Below, piece after piece: positions 15,904 through 24,055 of a DNA stretch of 32,605 bases. This stretch comes from Streptomyces boncukensis (GTDB lineage Bacteria > Actinomycetota > Actinomycetes > Streptomycetales > Streptomycetaceae). Below the pieces are notes generated by a model. That model did no database searches, was not told where the DNA came from, and saw only the letters and a program-made list of their open reading frames with translations. Position numbers and translations under genes: made by a program. The stretch covers positions 1 through 32,605 of the forward strand of contig NZ_JAAKZZ010000022.1 in NCBI RefSeq assembly GCF_011045075.1, written 5' to 3'. How positions within the stretch are numbered: position 1 is the stretch's first letter; the number at the start of each line of letters is the position of its first letter.

Positions 15904-16719
15904 TTATCCCCGGTCCTCCAGGAGGCGTTCCAGGACGAGGGCGATGCCGTCCTCGTCGTTGGACGCGGTGACCTCGTCGGCCACCGAGAGCAGCTCGCTG
16001 TGCGCGTTCTTCATCGCGATGCCTCGTGCCGACCAGGCGAACATCGGGATGTCGTTCGGCATGTCGCCGAACGCGAGGGTGGCGGACGGCGGTATGCCGA
16101 GGCGGCGTGCGGCCAGGGAGAGCCCCCTGGCCTTGTTGAGGCCGAGGGGGAGCAGCTCGACGATCCCCTCGCCGGACATCGTCACGCCCACCAGGTCGCC
16201 CGCTGCCCGCCGGGCGGCCGCCGCCAGTGTGTCGTCGTCCAGCGTGGGGTGCTGCACGTACATCTTGTTGAGCGGCGCAGCCCACACCTCGGCGGGGTCC
16301 TCGTAGGGGACCATCTCCAGCGGGCCGGTCATCCGGTAGCCGGGCCCGATGAGCACCTCGCCGTCCTCGCCGTCCCGCGAGGCGGCGAGCGCGAGCGGGC
16401 CGACCTCCTCCTCGATCCTGGCCAGCGCCAGCTGGGCGAGCCGCCGGTCCAGCGTGACGGAGGTCAGCATCCGCCCGGCACCGGCGTCGTACACCTGCGC
16501 GCCCTGTCCGCACACGGCCAGGCCGTCGTAGCCCAGCTCCTGCAGCACGGGGCGCGTCCACGGCACCGCGCGCCCGGTGACGATGATGTGCGCCGCGCCG
16601 TTCGCGCACACGGCGTCCAGCGCGGCGCGGGTGCGCTCCGAGACGGTGCCGTCGGAGCGCAGCAGCGTGCCGTCGAGATCGGTCGCGACCAGGCCGTACG
16701 GCGCGGGGGCGCCGCTCAC
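15904..16719 (-). CDS. Cof-type HAD-superfamily phosphatase (271 aa)
   Basis: Motif I is DLDGTLL (D14, D16 near the N-terminus), motif II IIVTGR, motif III the Lys in GLNKARGL, and motif [12 protein letters not shown]. The large C2 cap between motifs II and III, plus [14 protein letters not shown], fits the Cof subfamily, which dephosphorylates small sugar phosphates or cofactors. All catalytic residues are present. The ATG at 16719 overlaps the end of serS by 4 bp (ATGA), so it is translationally coupled to seryl-tRNA synthetase. The family is broad, so the physiological substrate cannot be assigned. Confidence 0.93.
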   Translation of the reverse strand: MSGAPAPYGLVATDLDGTLLRSDGTVSERTRAALDAVCANGAAHIIVTGRAVPWTRPVLQELGYDGLAVCGQGAQVYDAGAGRMLTSVTLDRRLAQLALARIEEEVGPLALAASRDGEDGEVLIGPGYRMTGPLEMVPYEDPAEVWAAPLNKMYVQHPTLDDDTLAAAARRAAGDLVGVTMSGEGIVELLPLGLNKARGLSLAARRLGIPPSATLAFGDMPNDIPMFAWSARGIAMKNAHSELLSVADEVTASNDEDGIALVLERLLEDRG

Positions 16720-17993
16720 CGGGCTACCGGCTCAAGCGCCTCGCGTCCGCCCAGATACGGCCGCAGGACGGGCGGCAGCCACACCGAGCCGTCCTCCCGC
16801 TGGTGGTTCTCCAGCAGGGCGACGATGGTGCGCGGGACGGCGCACAGCGTGCCGTTCAGTGTCGCGAGGGGGCGTACCTGCTTGCCGTCCCGCACCCGGA
16901 TGGACAGGCGGCGGGACTGGAACTCGGTGCAGTCCGACGTGGAGGTCAGCTCGCGGTACTTGCCCTGGGTGGGGATCCACGCCTCGCAGTCGTACTTGCG
17001 GGCGGCGGAGGCGCCCAGGTCGCCGGTGGCCACGTCGATCACCTGGAACGGCAGCTCCAGCCCCGACAGCCACTCCTTCTCCCACTCCAGCAGCCGCAGA
17101 TGCTCCTCCTGGGACTCCTCGGGCGCGACGTAGGAGAACATCTCGACCTTGTCGAACTGGTGGACACGGAAGATGCCCCGGGTGTCCTTGCCGTACGAAC
17201 CGGCCTCGCGGCGGAAGCACGGGGAGAACGCGGCGTACCGCAGGGGGAGGCGGTCGGCCTCGATGATCTCGTCCTTGTGGTACCCGGCGAGGGGGACCTC
17301 GGAGGTGCCGACCAGATAGAAGTCGTCCTTCTCCAGGTGGTAGACGTCCTGGGCGGCCTGGCCGAGGAAGCCGGTGCCCTCCATGGCGTCCGGCCTGACC
17401 AGCGCGGGGGTGAGCATCGGGGTGAAGCCCGCCTCGGTGGCCTTGGCGACGGCGGCGTTCACCAGCGCGAGCTCCAGGAGGGCGCCGACCCCGGTGAGGT
17501 AGTAGAACCGCGAGCCGGACACCTTGGCGGCGCGCTCGACGTCGATGGCGCCGAGCGCCTGGCCGAGCTCCAGGTGGTCCTTGGGCTCGAAGCCCTCGGC
17601 CGCGAAGTCGCGCGGGGTGCCGATGGTCTCGCGGAGGGTGAAGTCCTCCTCGCCGCCGACCGGCACCTCGGGGTGGATCAGGTTGCCCAGCCGGAGCAGC
17701 AGCCGCTGGGTCTCCTCCGCGGCCTCGCCCTGCTCGGCGTCGGCCGTCTTGACGGCGGTGGACAGCTCGCCCGCGCGGCGCAGCAGCTCCGCCTTCTCCT
17801 CGCCCTCCGCCCTGGGGATCAGCTTGCCGAGCTGCTTCTGCTCGGCGCGCAGCTCGTCGAAGCGGGAGCTGGACGCCCTGCGCCGCTCGTCGGCGGAGAG
17901 CACCGCGTCGACGAGGCCGACGTCCTCTCCACGGGCGCGCTGCGAGGCGCGCGCACGGTCGGGGTCCTCACGGAGCAGGCGAAGGTCAATCAC
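16716..17993 (-). CDS. serS: Seryl-tRNA synthetase
   Basis: A class II synthetase of normal length (425 aa) that charges tRNA-Ser with serine in the cytoplasm. The N-terminal coiled-coil arm that contacts the tRNA long variable arm spans about 30-105 ([13 protein letters not shown] to [11 protein letters not shown]). Motif 2 is seen as [20 protein letters not shown], and motif 3 as [19 protein letters not shown]. Residues for serine selection (the Thr-Ser-rich [11 protein letters not shown] block) are present. The start is GTG at 17993, with a TAGGCT hexamer 6 nt upstream that suggests leaderless transcription. It is the first gene of a serS-HAD unit. Confidence 0.98.
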   Translation of the reverse strand: MIDLRLLREDPDRARASQRARGEDVGLVDAVLSADERRRASSSRFDELRAEQKQLGKLIPRAEGEEKAELLRRAGELSTAVKTADAEQGEAAEETQRLLLRLGNLIHPEVPVGGEEDFTLRETIGTPRDFAAEGFEPKDHLELGQALGAIDVERAAKVSGSRFYYLTGVGALLELALVNAAVAKATEAGFTPMLTPALVRPDAMEGTGFLGQAAQDVYHLEKDDFYLVGTSEVPLAGYHKDEIIEADRLPLRYAAFSPCFRREAGSYGKDTRGIFRVHQFDKVEMFSYVAPEESQEEHLRLLEWEKEWLSGLELPFQVIDVATGDLGASAARKYDCEAWIPTQGKYRELTSTSDCTEFQSRRLSIRVRDGKQVRPLATLNGTLCAVPRTIVALLENHQREDGSVWLPPVLRPYLGGREALEPVAR

Positions 17994-17999
17994 GCGGCC

Positions 18000-18005
18000 A
18001 GCCTA
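18000..18005 (-). promoter_or_regulatory. Putative -10 (TAGGCT) of serS, leaderless spacing
   Basis: TAGGCT on the minus strand ends 6 nt before the GTG start of serS. A weak TCGAGG lies about 18 bp further upstream as a possible -35. Confidence 0.4.
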
Positions 18006-18095
18006 CCGGGGGGCGGTGACAGCCCTCGACTCGATATGGCTTTGGTGGGGTTTTGTCCAAATTAAGGGGTATATATTCCGGTGGGAGTGGATCTT

Positions 18096-18126
18096 AAAGG
18101 GGGATCCCTTTCGGGGAGTCCCCTTT
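18096..18126. other. Strong hairpin upstream of serS
   Basis: AAAGGGG pairs with CCCCTTT, followed by one G-T pair, one mismatch and an inner TCCC/GGGA stem with a TTTCG loop. It lies about 103 bp upstream of serS. It may be a terminator for transcripts from the pheA side or a regulatory structure. Confidence 0.5.
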
Positions 18127-18196
18127 CTCCGTGTTGACGCGGGTGTCCCGATCTGGGCGCCGGGCGGGGCGAGTTGGAGGGGCCGTGCTCCCGCAC

Positions 18197-18205
18197 TTAT
18201 CCACA
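18197..18205 (+). promoter_or_regulatory. DnaA box TTATCCACA (exact)
   Basis: Exact match to the bacterial DnaA-box consensus; first of a same-strand trio with 18215-18223 (TTGTCCACG, one mismatch) and 18227-18235. Confidence 0.75.
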
Positions 18206-18214
18206 GCCGGGCAG

Positions 18215-18223
18215 TTGTCCACG
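18215..18223 (+). promoter_or_regulatory. DnaA box variant TTGTCCACG
   Basis: Differs from the Streptomyces box TTGTCCACA only in the last base. Its spacing of 18 and 12 bp to the neighbouring boxes suggests a co-operative array. Confidence 0.5.
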
Positions 18224-18226
18224 GAG

Positions 18227-18235
18227 TTGTCCACA
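18227..18235 (+). promoter_or_regulatory. DnaA box TTGTCCACA (exact)
   Basis: Exact match to the preferred Streptomyces DnaA box, followed by a weak reversed variant TGTGGAAAT at 18252-18260. Confidence 0.75.
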
Positions 18236-18400
18236 GGTCCGCATGACAGCCTGTGGAAATTGGATGAGATCATTCCGCTGTCAGTTCGGCTGGCGCATAA
18301 TTCCCGCCTCAAACTCGAAATACACACTCTTTCGCGCTAGTTTTGCTCACTCCAAAGAGTTGATCAAGGGAATTGTGGTGACGAGGGCAGGGAGGAGTGC

Positions 18401-18409
18401 TGTGGACGG
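18401..18409 (-). promoter_or_regulatory. DnaA box variant CCGTCCACA
   Basis: The TCCACA core is intact, and the first two bases are C, which the relaxed Streptomyces consensus allows. It lies on the far side of the AT-rich core. Confidence 0.45.
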
Positions 18410-18432
18410 AGATGTGGTCTGCATGCTGCTTT

Positions 18433-18460
18433 GTCGACAGAGTCCGCTTTGTCTGTCGAC
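18433..18460. repeat. 9-bp inverted repeat GTCGACAGA / TCTGTCGAC
   Basis: A perfect repeat with a 10-nt spacer, directly next to the DnaA box at 18461 and 48 bp past the pheA stop. It could be the pheA terminator or a protein-binding dyad. Its left arm overlaps TTGTCGACA (18431-18439), one base from a DnaA box. Confidence 0.55.
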
Positions 18461-18469
18461 TTGTCCACA
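18461..18469 (+). promoter_or_regulatory. DnaA box TTGTCCACA (exact)
   Basis: Exact Streptomyces DnaA box. It faces the reversed box at 18486-18494 with a 16-bp gap. Confidence 0.75.
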
Positions 18470-18485
18470 GCGCCGGGCAGCAGCC

Positions 18486-18494
18486 TGTGGATAA
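18486..18494 (-). promoter_or_regulatory. DnaA box TTATCCACA (exact)
   Basis: TGTGGATAA on the plus strand; the last box of the cluster, 13 bp beyond the pheA stop codon. Confidence 0.75.
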
Positions 18495-18507
18495 CTCACA
18501 GAGCGCG

Positions 18508-19437
18508 TCAGCTCCGGCCGTCCAGGCACCGCGTCAGCCAATCGGCGGCAGTCACGAAGTCCTCGTCCGTGGTGCCCTCCCGCAGCGTCGGCTGCTGGGC
18601 GTCGGCTCGCGGATACGAGCCGAGGAAGCGCACCTCGCGGCACGCGCGCTTCAAGCCCATCAGCACGTCGCCCACCCTGCGGTCCTGCACATGGCCCTCG
18701 CAGTCGATCGAGAAGCAGTACCGGCCGATGCCCTCGCCGGTCGGCCGCGACTCGATGCGCATCATGTTCACGCCCCGCGCGGCGAACTCCTGGAGCACCT
18801 CCAGCAGCGCACCCGGATGGTCCGTGCGCAGCCAGAACACCACTGAGGTCTTGTCGGCGCCGGTCGGCGCGGCGGGCCGCGCCGGGCGGCCCACCAGCAC
18901 GAACCGCGTCACCGCGTTCTCCGCGTCGTGGATGTCCGTGACCAGCGGTTCGAGCCCGTACGGCGCGGCCGCGAACTCGCCGGCGAACGCCGCGTCGTAC
19001 CGCCCCTCCTGCACCAGCCGGGCGCCGTCGGCGTTCGAGGCGGCCGACTCCCACAGCGCGTCGGGCAGGTTCGCCCCCAGCCACTTGCGGACCTGCGGCT
19101 GTGCGACCGGGTGACCGGTCACCGTCTTGACGTCGCCGAGCGGCGTCCCGGGCCGGACGAGCAGGGCGAAGGTGATGGGCAGCAGCACCTCCCGGTAGAT
19201 CATCAGCGGGCTGCCGGCGGCCAGCTCGTCGAGGGTCGCGGTCACCCCGCCCTCCACCGAGTTCTCGATCGGCACGAACGCGGCCTGCGCCTCCCCGCTG
19301 CGCACCGCGTCCAGCGCGGTGGGCACCGACACCATGGGTGTCAGCTCGCGGGTGGCGGCTTCGGGGAGGGTGTGCAGGGCGGCTTCGGTGAAGGTCCCCT
19401 CGGGACCCAGATAGGTATAGCGGCTCGCTGGTGGCAT
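18508..19437 (-). CDS. pheA: Prephenate dehydratase
   Basis: Converts prephenate to phenylpyruvate in phenylalanine synthesis. The catalytic domain covers residues 5-190: YLGPEGTFTEAAL at the N-terminus, PIENSVEGGV, and the catalytic TRF motif in ENAVTRFVLVGR. The ACT regulatory domain (about 197-280) carries GALLEVL and the ESRP motif, which bind phenylalanine for feedback inhibition. It is a monofunctional PDT-ACT enzyme without chorismate mutase, as usual in actinobacteria. ATG 19437 is preferred over GTG 19458, because the family starts near RYTYLGPEG and a TACCGT hexamer lies 6 nt upstream. It lies 43 bp downstream of dtpA on the same strand. Confidence 0.97.
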   Translation of the reverse strand: MPPASRYTYLGPEGTFTEAALHTLPEAATRELTPMVSVPTALDAVRSGEAQAAFVPIENSVEGGVTATLDELAAGSPLMIYREVLLPITFALLVRPGTPLGDVKTVTGHPVAQPQVRKWLGANLPDALWESAASNADGARLVQEGRYDAAFAGEFAAAPYGLEPLVTDIHDAENAVTRFVLVGRPARPAAPTGADKTSVVFWLRTDHPGALLEVLQEFAARGVNMMRIESRPTGEGIGRYCFSIDCEGHVQDRRVGDVLMGLKRACREVRFLGSYPRADAQQPTLREGTTDEDFVTAADWLTRCLDGRS

Positions 19438-19443
19438 GCGGAC

Positions 19444-19449
19444 ACGGTA
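19444..19449 (-). promoter_or_regulatory. Putative -10 (TACCGT) of pheA, leaderless spacing
   Basis: TACCGT fits TAnnnT and ends 6 nt before the ATG. No ribosome site is visible, which supports a leaderless mRNA. Confidence 0.35.
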
Positions 19450-19459
19450 AACGCGCACC

Positions 19460-19473
19460 GGGCCGTACGGCCC
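19460..19473. repeat. 14-bp perfect palindrome between dtpA and pheA
   Basis: GGGCCGTACGGCCC could act as a short hairpin terminator for dtpA or as an operator upstream of pheA. Confidence 0.4.
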
Positions 19474-19480
19474 CGCGATC

Positions 19481-20845
19481 TCAGGTTTCGAGCAGCCGCT
19501 GCCCCACGTACTCGCCCTCGCGCGGCCCGCCCGGCACGGCGAACAGCGCGCTCGCCTCGTGCCGGATGAACGCCGACAGCGCGTCCCCCCGGTCCAGCTT
19601 CCGCTGCACCGTGACGAAGCCCCGCAGCGGGTCCGCCTGCCAGGCGACGAACAGCAGACCCGCGTCCGGGGCGCCGTCCTCCCGGAACCCGTCGTGGTAG
19701 GAGAACGGGCGGCGCAGCATGGCCGCCCCGCCGTTCGTCTCCGGCGCCGACACCCTGATGTGCGCGTCGGCCGCGATGGCGACCGAACCCCCGGAGCGCT
19801 TCTCCAGGTCGGGCTTGGTGTGCTCGCTCCCTCCCGACAGCGGCGCGCCGTCCGACTTGCGCCGTCCGATCACCTTCTCCTGCGCGGCCAGCGACTCCTT
19901 GTCCCACTTGTCGAGCAGCATCCGGATGCGCCGTACGACCGCGTACGAACCTCCCGCCATCCAGGACGGCGAGCCGTTCTCCGGGACGAAGATTTTCTTC
20001 CGGTCCGCCGCGACGGCCGGGTCGGGATTGTTGGTGCCGTCCACCTGGCCCATCAGATTGCGCGCCGTCATGGGGCGCGCGGTGGCACCGGGCGAGCGGT
20101 TGAAGCCGGTCATCTGCCAGCGCAGGGTGGCCGCCTTCCACGCCTCGCGCTGGAGCGCGCGCAGTGCGTGGAAGGCGACCAGTGCGTCCTGGGCGCCGAT
20201 CTGGATCCACAGGTCGCCGTCCGAGCGTTCCTTGTCCAGGGCGTCGGAGGAGAAGTCGGGCAGCGGCGCCAGCTCGGCGGGCAACTGCTTGTGCAGCCCC
20301 GTACGGCCGAAGAACGTACGGCCGAAGCCGAAGGTGACGGTGAGCGAGGACGGCCCTGCGTCCAGCGCGACACCGGTGTCCCGCGGCGCGCCCTCGGCGG
20401 GCTCGCCCGCCATCAGCCGCCGCGCCGTGTGCGACCAGCGGCGCAGCAGCGCGGTGGCCTCCTTGCGCCCTGCGCCGGCGGCGAGGTCGAAGGCGGCCAG
20501 ATGGGCGTGCGCCTGGGCGGGCGTGGCGATGCCCGCCTGGTGCACACCGTGGAACGGCACCTGGCCGGAGCCCAGCGTGCTGAGCGCGGTGGGCGGGTCG
20601 TCGCGGGTGGCGGCGCCGGCGTACGCGCCGCCCGCGCCGCCGAGCGCCAGTCCGGCCGCACCGGTGACCGCGGCGGTGCCCAGCAGGCGACGCCGGCTGA
20701 CGCCCGCCGCGGGGGCGTCGGCTGCGGGGGCGTCAGCCGTGCGCGTCCCCCTGCTCGCCGCCCCCCGGCCCTGCTCCTGGCCGTTCCTCTGGCCGCTCTT
20801 CCGCTTCGTGTCCTTGTCCTTGTCGTCAGATGCCTGGTGCGTCAT
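19481..20845 (-). CDS. dtpA: Tat-secreted DyP-type peroxidase (DtpA-like, 454 aa)
   Basis: A haem peroxidase exported by the Tat pathway. A 49-residue charged/Ala-rich leader precedes the twin-arginine motif SRRRLLG (50-56) and a hydrophobic stretch ending in GGAYAGA. The catalytic GxxDG motif reads GQVDGTNNP with distal D269. The proximal haem ligand is most likely H362 in ADAHIRVS, with Arg378-379 before FSYHDGF. All A-type DyP/EfeB landmarks are present. In S. lividans the DyP protein DtpA is encoded with sco, ecuC and a CopD-type gene and is needed for maturation of the copper oxidase GlxA. The same gene order here supports that role. It lies 3 bp after the copCD gene. Confidence 0.94.
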   Translation of the reverse strand: MTHQASDDKDKDTKRKSGQRNGQEQGRGAASRGTRTADAPAADAPAAGVSRRRLLGTAAVTGAAGLALGGAGGAYAGAATRDDPPTALSTLGSGQVPFHGVHQAGIATPAQAHAHLAAFDLAAGAGRKEATALLRRWSHTARRLMAGEPAEGAPRDTGVALDAGPSSLTVTFGFGRTFFGRTGLHKQLPAELAPLPDFSSDALDKERSDGDLWIQIGAQDALVAFHALRALQREAWKAATLRWQMTGFNRSPGATARPMTARNLMGQVDGTNNPDPAVAADRKKIFVPENGSPSWMAGGSYAVVRRIRMLLDKWDKESLAAQEKVIGRRKSDGAPLSGGSEHTKPDLEKRSGGSVAIAADAHIRVSAPETNGGAAMLRRPFSYHDGFREDGAPDAGLLFVAWQADPLRGFVTVQRKLDRGDALSAFIRHEASALFAVPGGPREGEYVGQRLLET

Positions 20846-20848
20846 GGT

Positions 20849-22861
20849 TCAGCCGATCTTCGCGGTCTTGGACTCGGTGATCTGGTCGATGTCCGAGGTA
20901 CGGACGGTCAGCGCGAACCGCCAGGTGCCCGGCATCGGGAACCGCACTCCGGTGGCCCGCCAGTGCCCCTTCTCGCCCTGCACGGCCCTGGGCCGTACGG
21001 GCAGCGGCCCCAGGTCCTCGGCGGGCAGGGACAGCGCGACCTTCACCTCGCGTGCGTCGAGCGGTGCGCCGCCCGGCGCTGTGGTGCGCAGTTCCAGCGT
21101 GTTGCCGGTGCCGCCGCGGCCGGGGGAGACACGGAGCTTCGCCGTTCCCTTGCCGTTCGGACCCCCGGTGTCGAAGGGGATGGTGAGGCGGACCGGGCCG
21201 CTCGGCGCCGGCCCGCTGTCCGTGGCCTTCGCGGGCCCGGCCGCCGCTGCCTCCTCCTCGGTGCGCCCCGGCTCCGTGCTGGTGAGGACCGTGGTGACGG
21301 CCAGGACGACGACGGCGACGGCGGCCTCCGCCAGCACCGAGCGGCGCAGCCCGCCGCGCTCGGTGTCGGCGTCCCGCTCCCGCCGGCGCCGGGCCGCGGT
21401 GACGGCGGCCTGCTGCCGGGCGAGCTGCGCGGCGCGCACCGGGTCGGGTACGGAGCCCTGTGGGCCCCTCTCGGCGCCCTCCCCGGGGCCTGTGGGCTCC
21501 GAGGGCTCCCGTGCCGTCGTCTCCTCTGCGGGCGCCCGCTCTCCCGTCGACAGGACGCCCCCTCCCGTCGACGGGACGTCGCCGCTGTCCGGGACGTCGT
21601 GGTCCGGGAGCTCCGACAGCCGCGCCGTCCACCGCCGGGAGAACCAGCCGAGGCCCACCAGGAGGGCGACCAGCGCGATCTTGGCGATCAGTAGCTGCCC
21701 GTACCGGGTGCCGCCGAGCGCGCTCCAGGAGCCGACCTGCCGCCAGGACTGGTACAGCCCCGTCGCCGCCAGCGCGGTGACACAGCCGAGCGCTGTCCCG
21801 GAGAAGCGGCGCACGGCGGAGCGGGGCGGTGGCGGTCCCCAGCGCAGAGTCGTCAGCAGCGCCGCCAGTCCGCCCAGCCACAGGGCGACGGCCAGCAGGT
21901 GGACGACGTCCACGGGAACGGCCAGGCCCGGCTGGATGCCGGTGGAGGCGTGCTCGGCCATGGCCCAGGTGGAAGCCAGTCCCACGGCGACCGCGGTGCC
22001 GCCCATGGCCAGTCCGGCGCGCAGGTCGCGTGCGGCCCGTGCGTCGCCCTCCGCGCGCCGCCGCGCGTACGCGCCGAACAGCACGGACACGAACAGCGCC
22101 GCCGCCGCGAGCAGCAGCAGCCGGGCGACGAGTGCCGTGCCCGGTCTGGTGCCCACGGCGTCCCGGAGCCCGCCGAGGTCGAGAACGTCGGCCAGCCGCC
22201 CGGAGCCGGTGTACGGGGCGCGCAGCAGCAGCAGCGCCAGCGTCGCGGCGAGCAGGGTCGTCCAGCCGGCGACGGTCACCCGCTGCACCGTCCGGGCCCC
22301 GGCGGCGCGCGGCCAGCAGACGAGTACGAAAGCCGCACCGCCGACCAGCAGGATGAACCCGGCATAAGCCGCATAGCGCGCCGTGTCATAGAGCGTGCCG
22401 ACCGTGCCGCCGCCCGCCTCCCCGCCCTGGCCGGGGGCCGTGGCGGTGGTCTTGGACGGGTGGCCGACGGAGAACGTGAAGGCGCCCGAGACCGGGTGGC
22501 TGTCGGCGGAGACGGCCTGCCAGGCGACGGTGTACGTACCGTCGGCGAGGCCCGGCTTCAAGGCGGTGGCCCGCCGCACGGCGCCGCCCTTTCCGACGTC
22601 CCGCACGGCGCCGGTGTCCACGCGCTTGCCGTGCGGGTCGAGCACGCGCAGCGAGCCGTCCGACATGGTCACCCCCTCCGAGAAGGTGAGGGTGACCTGC
22701 CGGGGCGCGCTGCTCACCACCGACCCCTCGGCCGGGCTGCTGCCGGTCAGCGCCGCATGCGCGGCGGCCGGCGAGGCGCCGCCCAGCACGCACAGCGTGC
22801 CGAGCAGCGCGGCCAGCAGCGCGCCGGCGGCGGGACGGGCCGTACGGACCATGAACGTCAC
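20849..22861 (-). CDS. CopC-CopD fusion copper resistance/transport protein (YcnJ-like, 670 aa)
   Basis: A signal peptide ends in ASPAAA, so the mature protein begins with His (HAALTGSSP), the classical CopC copper ligand. The second half of the Cu(II) site is seen in SADSHPVSG (Asp and His). The CopC domain (about 35-130) is followed by about eight membrane helices of CopD (about 155-445). A long charged/Pro-rich cytoplasmic loop, a further helix and a C-terminal extracytoplasmic beta domain of about 130 residues complete the protein. I take GTG 22861, which overlaps the ecuC stop (GTGA); ATG 22852 is an alternative and gives 667 aa. It probably moves or holds copper for the sco/ecuC/dtpA pathway. 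Confidence 0.9.
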   Translation of the reverse strand: MTFMVRTARPAAGALLAALLGTLCVLGGASPAAAHAALTGSSPAEGSVVSSAPRQVTLTFSEGVTMSDGSLRVLDPHGKRVDTGAVRDVGKGGAVRRATALKPGLADGTYTVAWQAVSADSHPVSGAFTFSVGHPSKTTATAPGQGGEAGGGTVGTLYDTARYAAYAGFILLVGGAAFVLVCWPRAAGARTVQRVTVAGWTTLLAATLALLLLRAPYTGSGRLADVLDLGGLRDAVGTRPGTALVARLLLLAAAALFVSVLFGAYARRRAEGDARAARDLRAGLAMGGTAVAVGLASTWAMAEHASTGIQPGLAVPVDVVHLLAVALWLGGLAALLTTLRWGPPPPRSAVRRFSGTALGCVTALAATGLYQSWRQVGSWSALGGTRYGQLLIAKIALVALLVGLGWFSRRWTARLSELPDHDVPDSGDVPSTGGGVLSTGERAPAEETTAREPSEPTGPGEGAERGPQGSVPDPVRAAQLARQQAAVTAARRRRERDADTERGGLRRSVLAEAAVAVVVLAVTTVLTSTEPGRTEEEAAAAGPAKATDSGPAPSGPVRLTIPFDTGGPNGKGTAKLRVSPGRGGTGNTLELRTTAPGGAPLDAREVKVALSLPAEDLGPLPVRPRAVQGEKGHWRATGVRFPMPGTWRFALTVRTSDIDQITESKTAKIG

Positions 22862-23370
22862 TGCCCGGGTGCGTAGTTCATCGCTTTGACGGGCGCCTTC
22901 ACTGTGATCGGACCGGACTTGGTGAAGTGCAGCACGAAGGTCACCGTGTCGCCCTCGGCCGGCTTCCGCTTGAGGTCCATCAGCATCAGGTGGTTGCCGC
23001 CCCGCGCGAGCTTCAGCGAGCCCTCGGCGGGCACGGTGAAGGATGCGACGGACTGCATCTGCTGCTTGACCGTCTTGTGCATCGTCACGTCTCCCGCGAT
23101 GTCGCTGCTGACCGACGTGAGCTTGTCGGCCGTGCCGCCGGAGTTGCGGACGGTGAGGAAACCGCCGGCCATCTTGCCGTTCACGGGCTGCGGCACGTAG
23201 GCGCCCCGCACCGTCAGCCGGGGGGAGTCCTTCGCCTCGGCGTTGGCCTTCTTGGCGTCCGACCCGGCGTCGGAGCCGGAGTCGGAGTCGGAGGAGCAGC
23301 CGGTGAGGACGAGCGCCAGGGCGGCGCCGAGTCCGGTGGCGGTGGTCACAAGGGTGCTGCGGCGGTTCAC
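22858..23370 (-). CDS. ecuC: Extracytoplasmic PCu(A)C copper chaperone lipoprotein (ECuC-like, 170 aa)
   Basis: A lipoprotein with lipobox LTGC (Cys25) and a Ser/Asp-rich linker, so it is anchored to the outer face of the membrane. The PCu(A)C fold carries the Cu(I)-binding Met/His set: M97-H98 (VTMHKT), M105 (KQQM), H127, M129 and M131 (GNHLMLM). These chaperones pass Cu(I) to Sco proteins or to cytochrome oxidase. The gene overlaps sco by 4 bp (ATGA) and copCD by 4 bp (GTGA), so the three are translationally coupled. In Streptomyces this protein is known as ECuC. Confidence 0.93.
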   Translation of the reverse strand: MNRRSTLVTTATGLGAALALVLTGCSSDSDSGSDAGSDAKKANAEAKDSPRLTVRGAYVPQPVNGKMAGGFLTVRNSGGTADKLTSVSSDIAGDVTMHKTVKQQMQSVASFTVPAEGSLKLARGGNHLMLMDLKRKPAEGDTVTFVLHFTKSGPITVKAPVKAMNYAPGQ

Positions 23371-24035
23371 GGGGTCTCTCCCTTGGCGATCTTCGGCAGT
23401 TCCTTCTCCAGGACCTCCGGTGTGGTGTTGCGCTCGGTGTAGAGGACGTGCGCCTTGTCGTCCTTGGGGGAGAACGCGAGAAGCTGCGCCCCGTGCGTGG
23501 AGACGATGTCGCCGTTCTTCTTCTTGTACGAGGGCTCGATCGCGACGCCGACACTGCGGGCGCCCGCCTGGATGGTGTCGAAGTCACCCGTCAGCCCGAT
23601 GAAGGACGGGTCCTGGCCGCGCAGCCACGTGCCGAGCTGCTTCGGGGTGTCCCGCTTGGGGTCGGAGGTGATGAAGACGACCCGCAGGTCCTGCTGCACC
23701 TTCTTGGGCAGCTTGGACTTCGCCACCGCGATGTTGCTCATCGTCAGCGGGCAGATGTCCGGGCAGTTGGTGTAGCCGAAGTAGAGCAGCGTCGGGTGGC
23801 CCTTGGTCTTCTCGATCATGTCGTACTTCTTGCCGTGCGTGTCCGTGAGCGTCAGGTCGGGCTTCTCGAACGGCGTGTCCAGGACGGAGCCGCCCTTCTT
23901 CTGCTTCTCGAAGGTGGCGGGCTTCGTCGCTCCCGCCTTGCTGTCCGAGTCGCCGTCCGAGCCGCACGCGCTGAGGGTGAGGGCGGCAGCGGCGGCGAAC
24001 GCGGCGGCCGCGGTGACAGTGGAGCTCTTGCGCAT
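23367..24035 (-). CDS. sco: Sco1/SenC copper metallochaperone lipoprotein (222 aa)
   Basis: Lipobox LSAC (Cys24) anchors it to the membrane. The thioredoxin-like fold holds the Sco copper motif CPDIC (C91, C95) and the distal His in VSTHGAQ, which together bind copper. Sco delivers copper to the CuA site of cytochrome oxidase and, in Streptomyces, is tied to copper-dependent development. It lies downstream of ycnI across a 53-bp gap that contains a very strong hairpin, and overlaps ecuC by 4 bp. Full length for the family. Confidence 0.96.
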   Translation of the reverse strand: MRKSSTVTAAAAFAAAAALTLSACGSDGDSDSKAGATKPATFEKQKKGGSVLDTPFEKPDLTLTDTHGKKYDMIEKTKGHPTLLYFGYTNCPDICPLTMSNIAVAKSKLPKKVQQDLRVVFITSDPKRDTPKQLGTWLRGQDPSFIGLTGDFDTIQAGARSVGVAIEPSYKKKNGDIVSTHGAQLLAFSPKDDKAHVLYTERNTTPEVLEKELPKIAKGETP

Positions 24036-24055
24036 AGTGCTTTCCCATGGGTACG

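Larger units (their letters stand above)
17994..18507. other. 514-bp intergenic region between pheA and serS: DnaA-box cluster with AT-rich core
   Basis: No credible gene lies here. The region holds the serS -10 (18000-18005), an AT-rich patch at 18031-18100 (31 of 70 bases G/C), a strong hairpin (18096-18126), four exact DnaA boxes and several variants (18197-18494), a core at 18251-18380 with only 62 of 130 G/C, and a 9-bp inverted repeat (18433-18460). For a genome whose genes exceed 70% GC, this composition is striking. Confidence 0.8.

Noticed and set aside
17994..18130. T-box riboswitch upstream of serS.
   Set aside because: The conserved T-box sequence (AGGGTGGNACCGCG) and a specifier loop are not seen.
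18094..18340. Small open frames on both strands in the pheA-serS gap (77 and 69 codons).
   Set aside because: They have no ribosome site or domain, and part of their sequence is simply the translated DnaA boxes.
17994..18507. The region as the chromosomal oriC.
   Set aside because: dnaA and dnaN are not adjacent and the number of boxes is far below the roughly 19 expected in Streptomyces oriC.
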